A DNA stretch of 64,000 nt, taken from the NCBI RefSeq assembly GCF_026241095.1, contig NZ_JAPFGB010000022.1:1-64000 (forward strand), given 5' to 3'. A program made the translations under genes and the position numbers. The stretch is from Saccharopolyspora sp. NFXS83. Lineage in GTDB: Bacteria; Actinomycetota; Actinomycetes; Mycobacteriales; Pseudonocardiaceae. The notes beneath the pieces are model-generated. The model was given only the letters and a program-made list of their open reading frames with translations. It was not told the origin of the DNA and made no database searches. Positions 63,874 to 64,000 of this stretch are shown one piece after another (the first letter of the stretch is position 1; every line of letters begins with the position of its first letter).

Positions 63874-64000
63874 GCGAGGAACTGCCCGAAGCGGGCGCGA
63901 CCGCGTTGGCCGCGGCGTTGCGCGCGGAGCACGCCGCGGTGTGGACCTACGAGCTGGTGACGGCGTTCGTGTCGCGCCCCCAGGTCCGCTCGGCGGTCGC
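63870..64000 (+). CDS. DUF4439 ferritin-like protein, truncated by the window end
   Basis: Only 43 codons are in the window: GTG start overlapping the lipoprotein stop, then LAAALRAEHAAVWTYELVTAFVSRPQVRSAV, the first helix of DUF4439 (ferritin-like four-helix bundle, Rv2844-like). It is co-transcribed with the lipoprotein gene. The gene continues past 64000. Confidence 0.8.
   Translation, partial: MSEELPEAGATALAAALRAEHAAVWTYELVTAFVSRPQVRSAV

Overview
The window is chromosomal DNA of a high-GC actinomycete, most probably a member of the Pseudonocardiaceae (Saccharopolyspora-like). The basis is very GC-rich third codon positions, frequent GTG and TTG starts, promoters placed 6-8 bases before start codons (leaderless mRNAs), an actinobacterial PspM/ClgR gene pair, a TIGR03085-type mycothiol-related protein, and a gene order that follows the Mycobacterium tuberculosis Rv2743c-Rv2844 segment: pspM, pspA, clgR, pgsA, argA, ftsK, RNase J, dapA, thyX, dapB, pepR, pnp, rpsO, ribF, truB, dinF, nrnA, rbfA, infB, ylxR, nusA, rimP. 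The genus call is inference.

Layout. 0-4.8 kb: DUF3040 membrane protein, methyltransferase, an orphan ParA-like ATPase overlapping an Nei2-type DNA glycosylase, and a uracil/xanthine-type permease. 4.9-7.4 kb: phage-shock module (pspM, pspA) and its regulator clgR, separated by a terminator-like hairpin. 7.6-11.0 kb: overlapping rimO-pgsA-cinA and divergent argA. 11.0-17.4 kb: an accessory insertion between argA and ftsK with a RloAB-like ATPase/nuclease pair (candidate phage defence), an alpha/beta hydrolase, a secreted phospholipase A2, an FMN alpha-hydroxyacid dehydrogenase, a 100-base structured palindromic element and a secreted BNR/sialidase-fold protein. 17.6-26 kb: ftsK, an acyltransferase, a secreted S33 peptidase, membrane proteins, a TetR regulator facing a membrane gene across three operator-like palindromes, and a secreted repeat peptide. 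26-33.5 kb: dapA-rnj (overlapping), a TIGR03085 protein, two tandem Ser/Thr kinases with a shared extracellular domain, thyX.

33.6-44 kb is the second accessory region: a ribbon-helix-helix protein with a DUF4097 protein, a YcaQ-type DNA glycosylase, a GNAT, small secreted peptides, and the most unusual group of the window: a secreted SELENBP1/methanethiol-oxidase homologue followed by a Met/His-rich multi-domain membrane protein and a YeeE/YedE-type sulfur transporter. I read these three as a candidate extracytoplasmic sulfur/copper system.

44.3-64 kb is a nearly uninterrupted block of lysine biosynthesis (dapB), peptidase, RNA decay (pnp, nrnA, thpR), ribosome and translation genes (rpsO, truB, rbfA, infB, ylxR, nusA, rimP), ribF and a MATE transporter, almost all on the minus strand. 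The window ends in a lipoprotein gene overlapping a truncated DUF4439 gene. No rRNA, tRNA, CRISPR array or transposase gene was seen.
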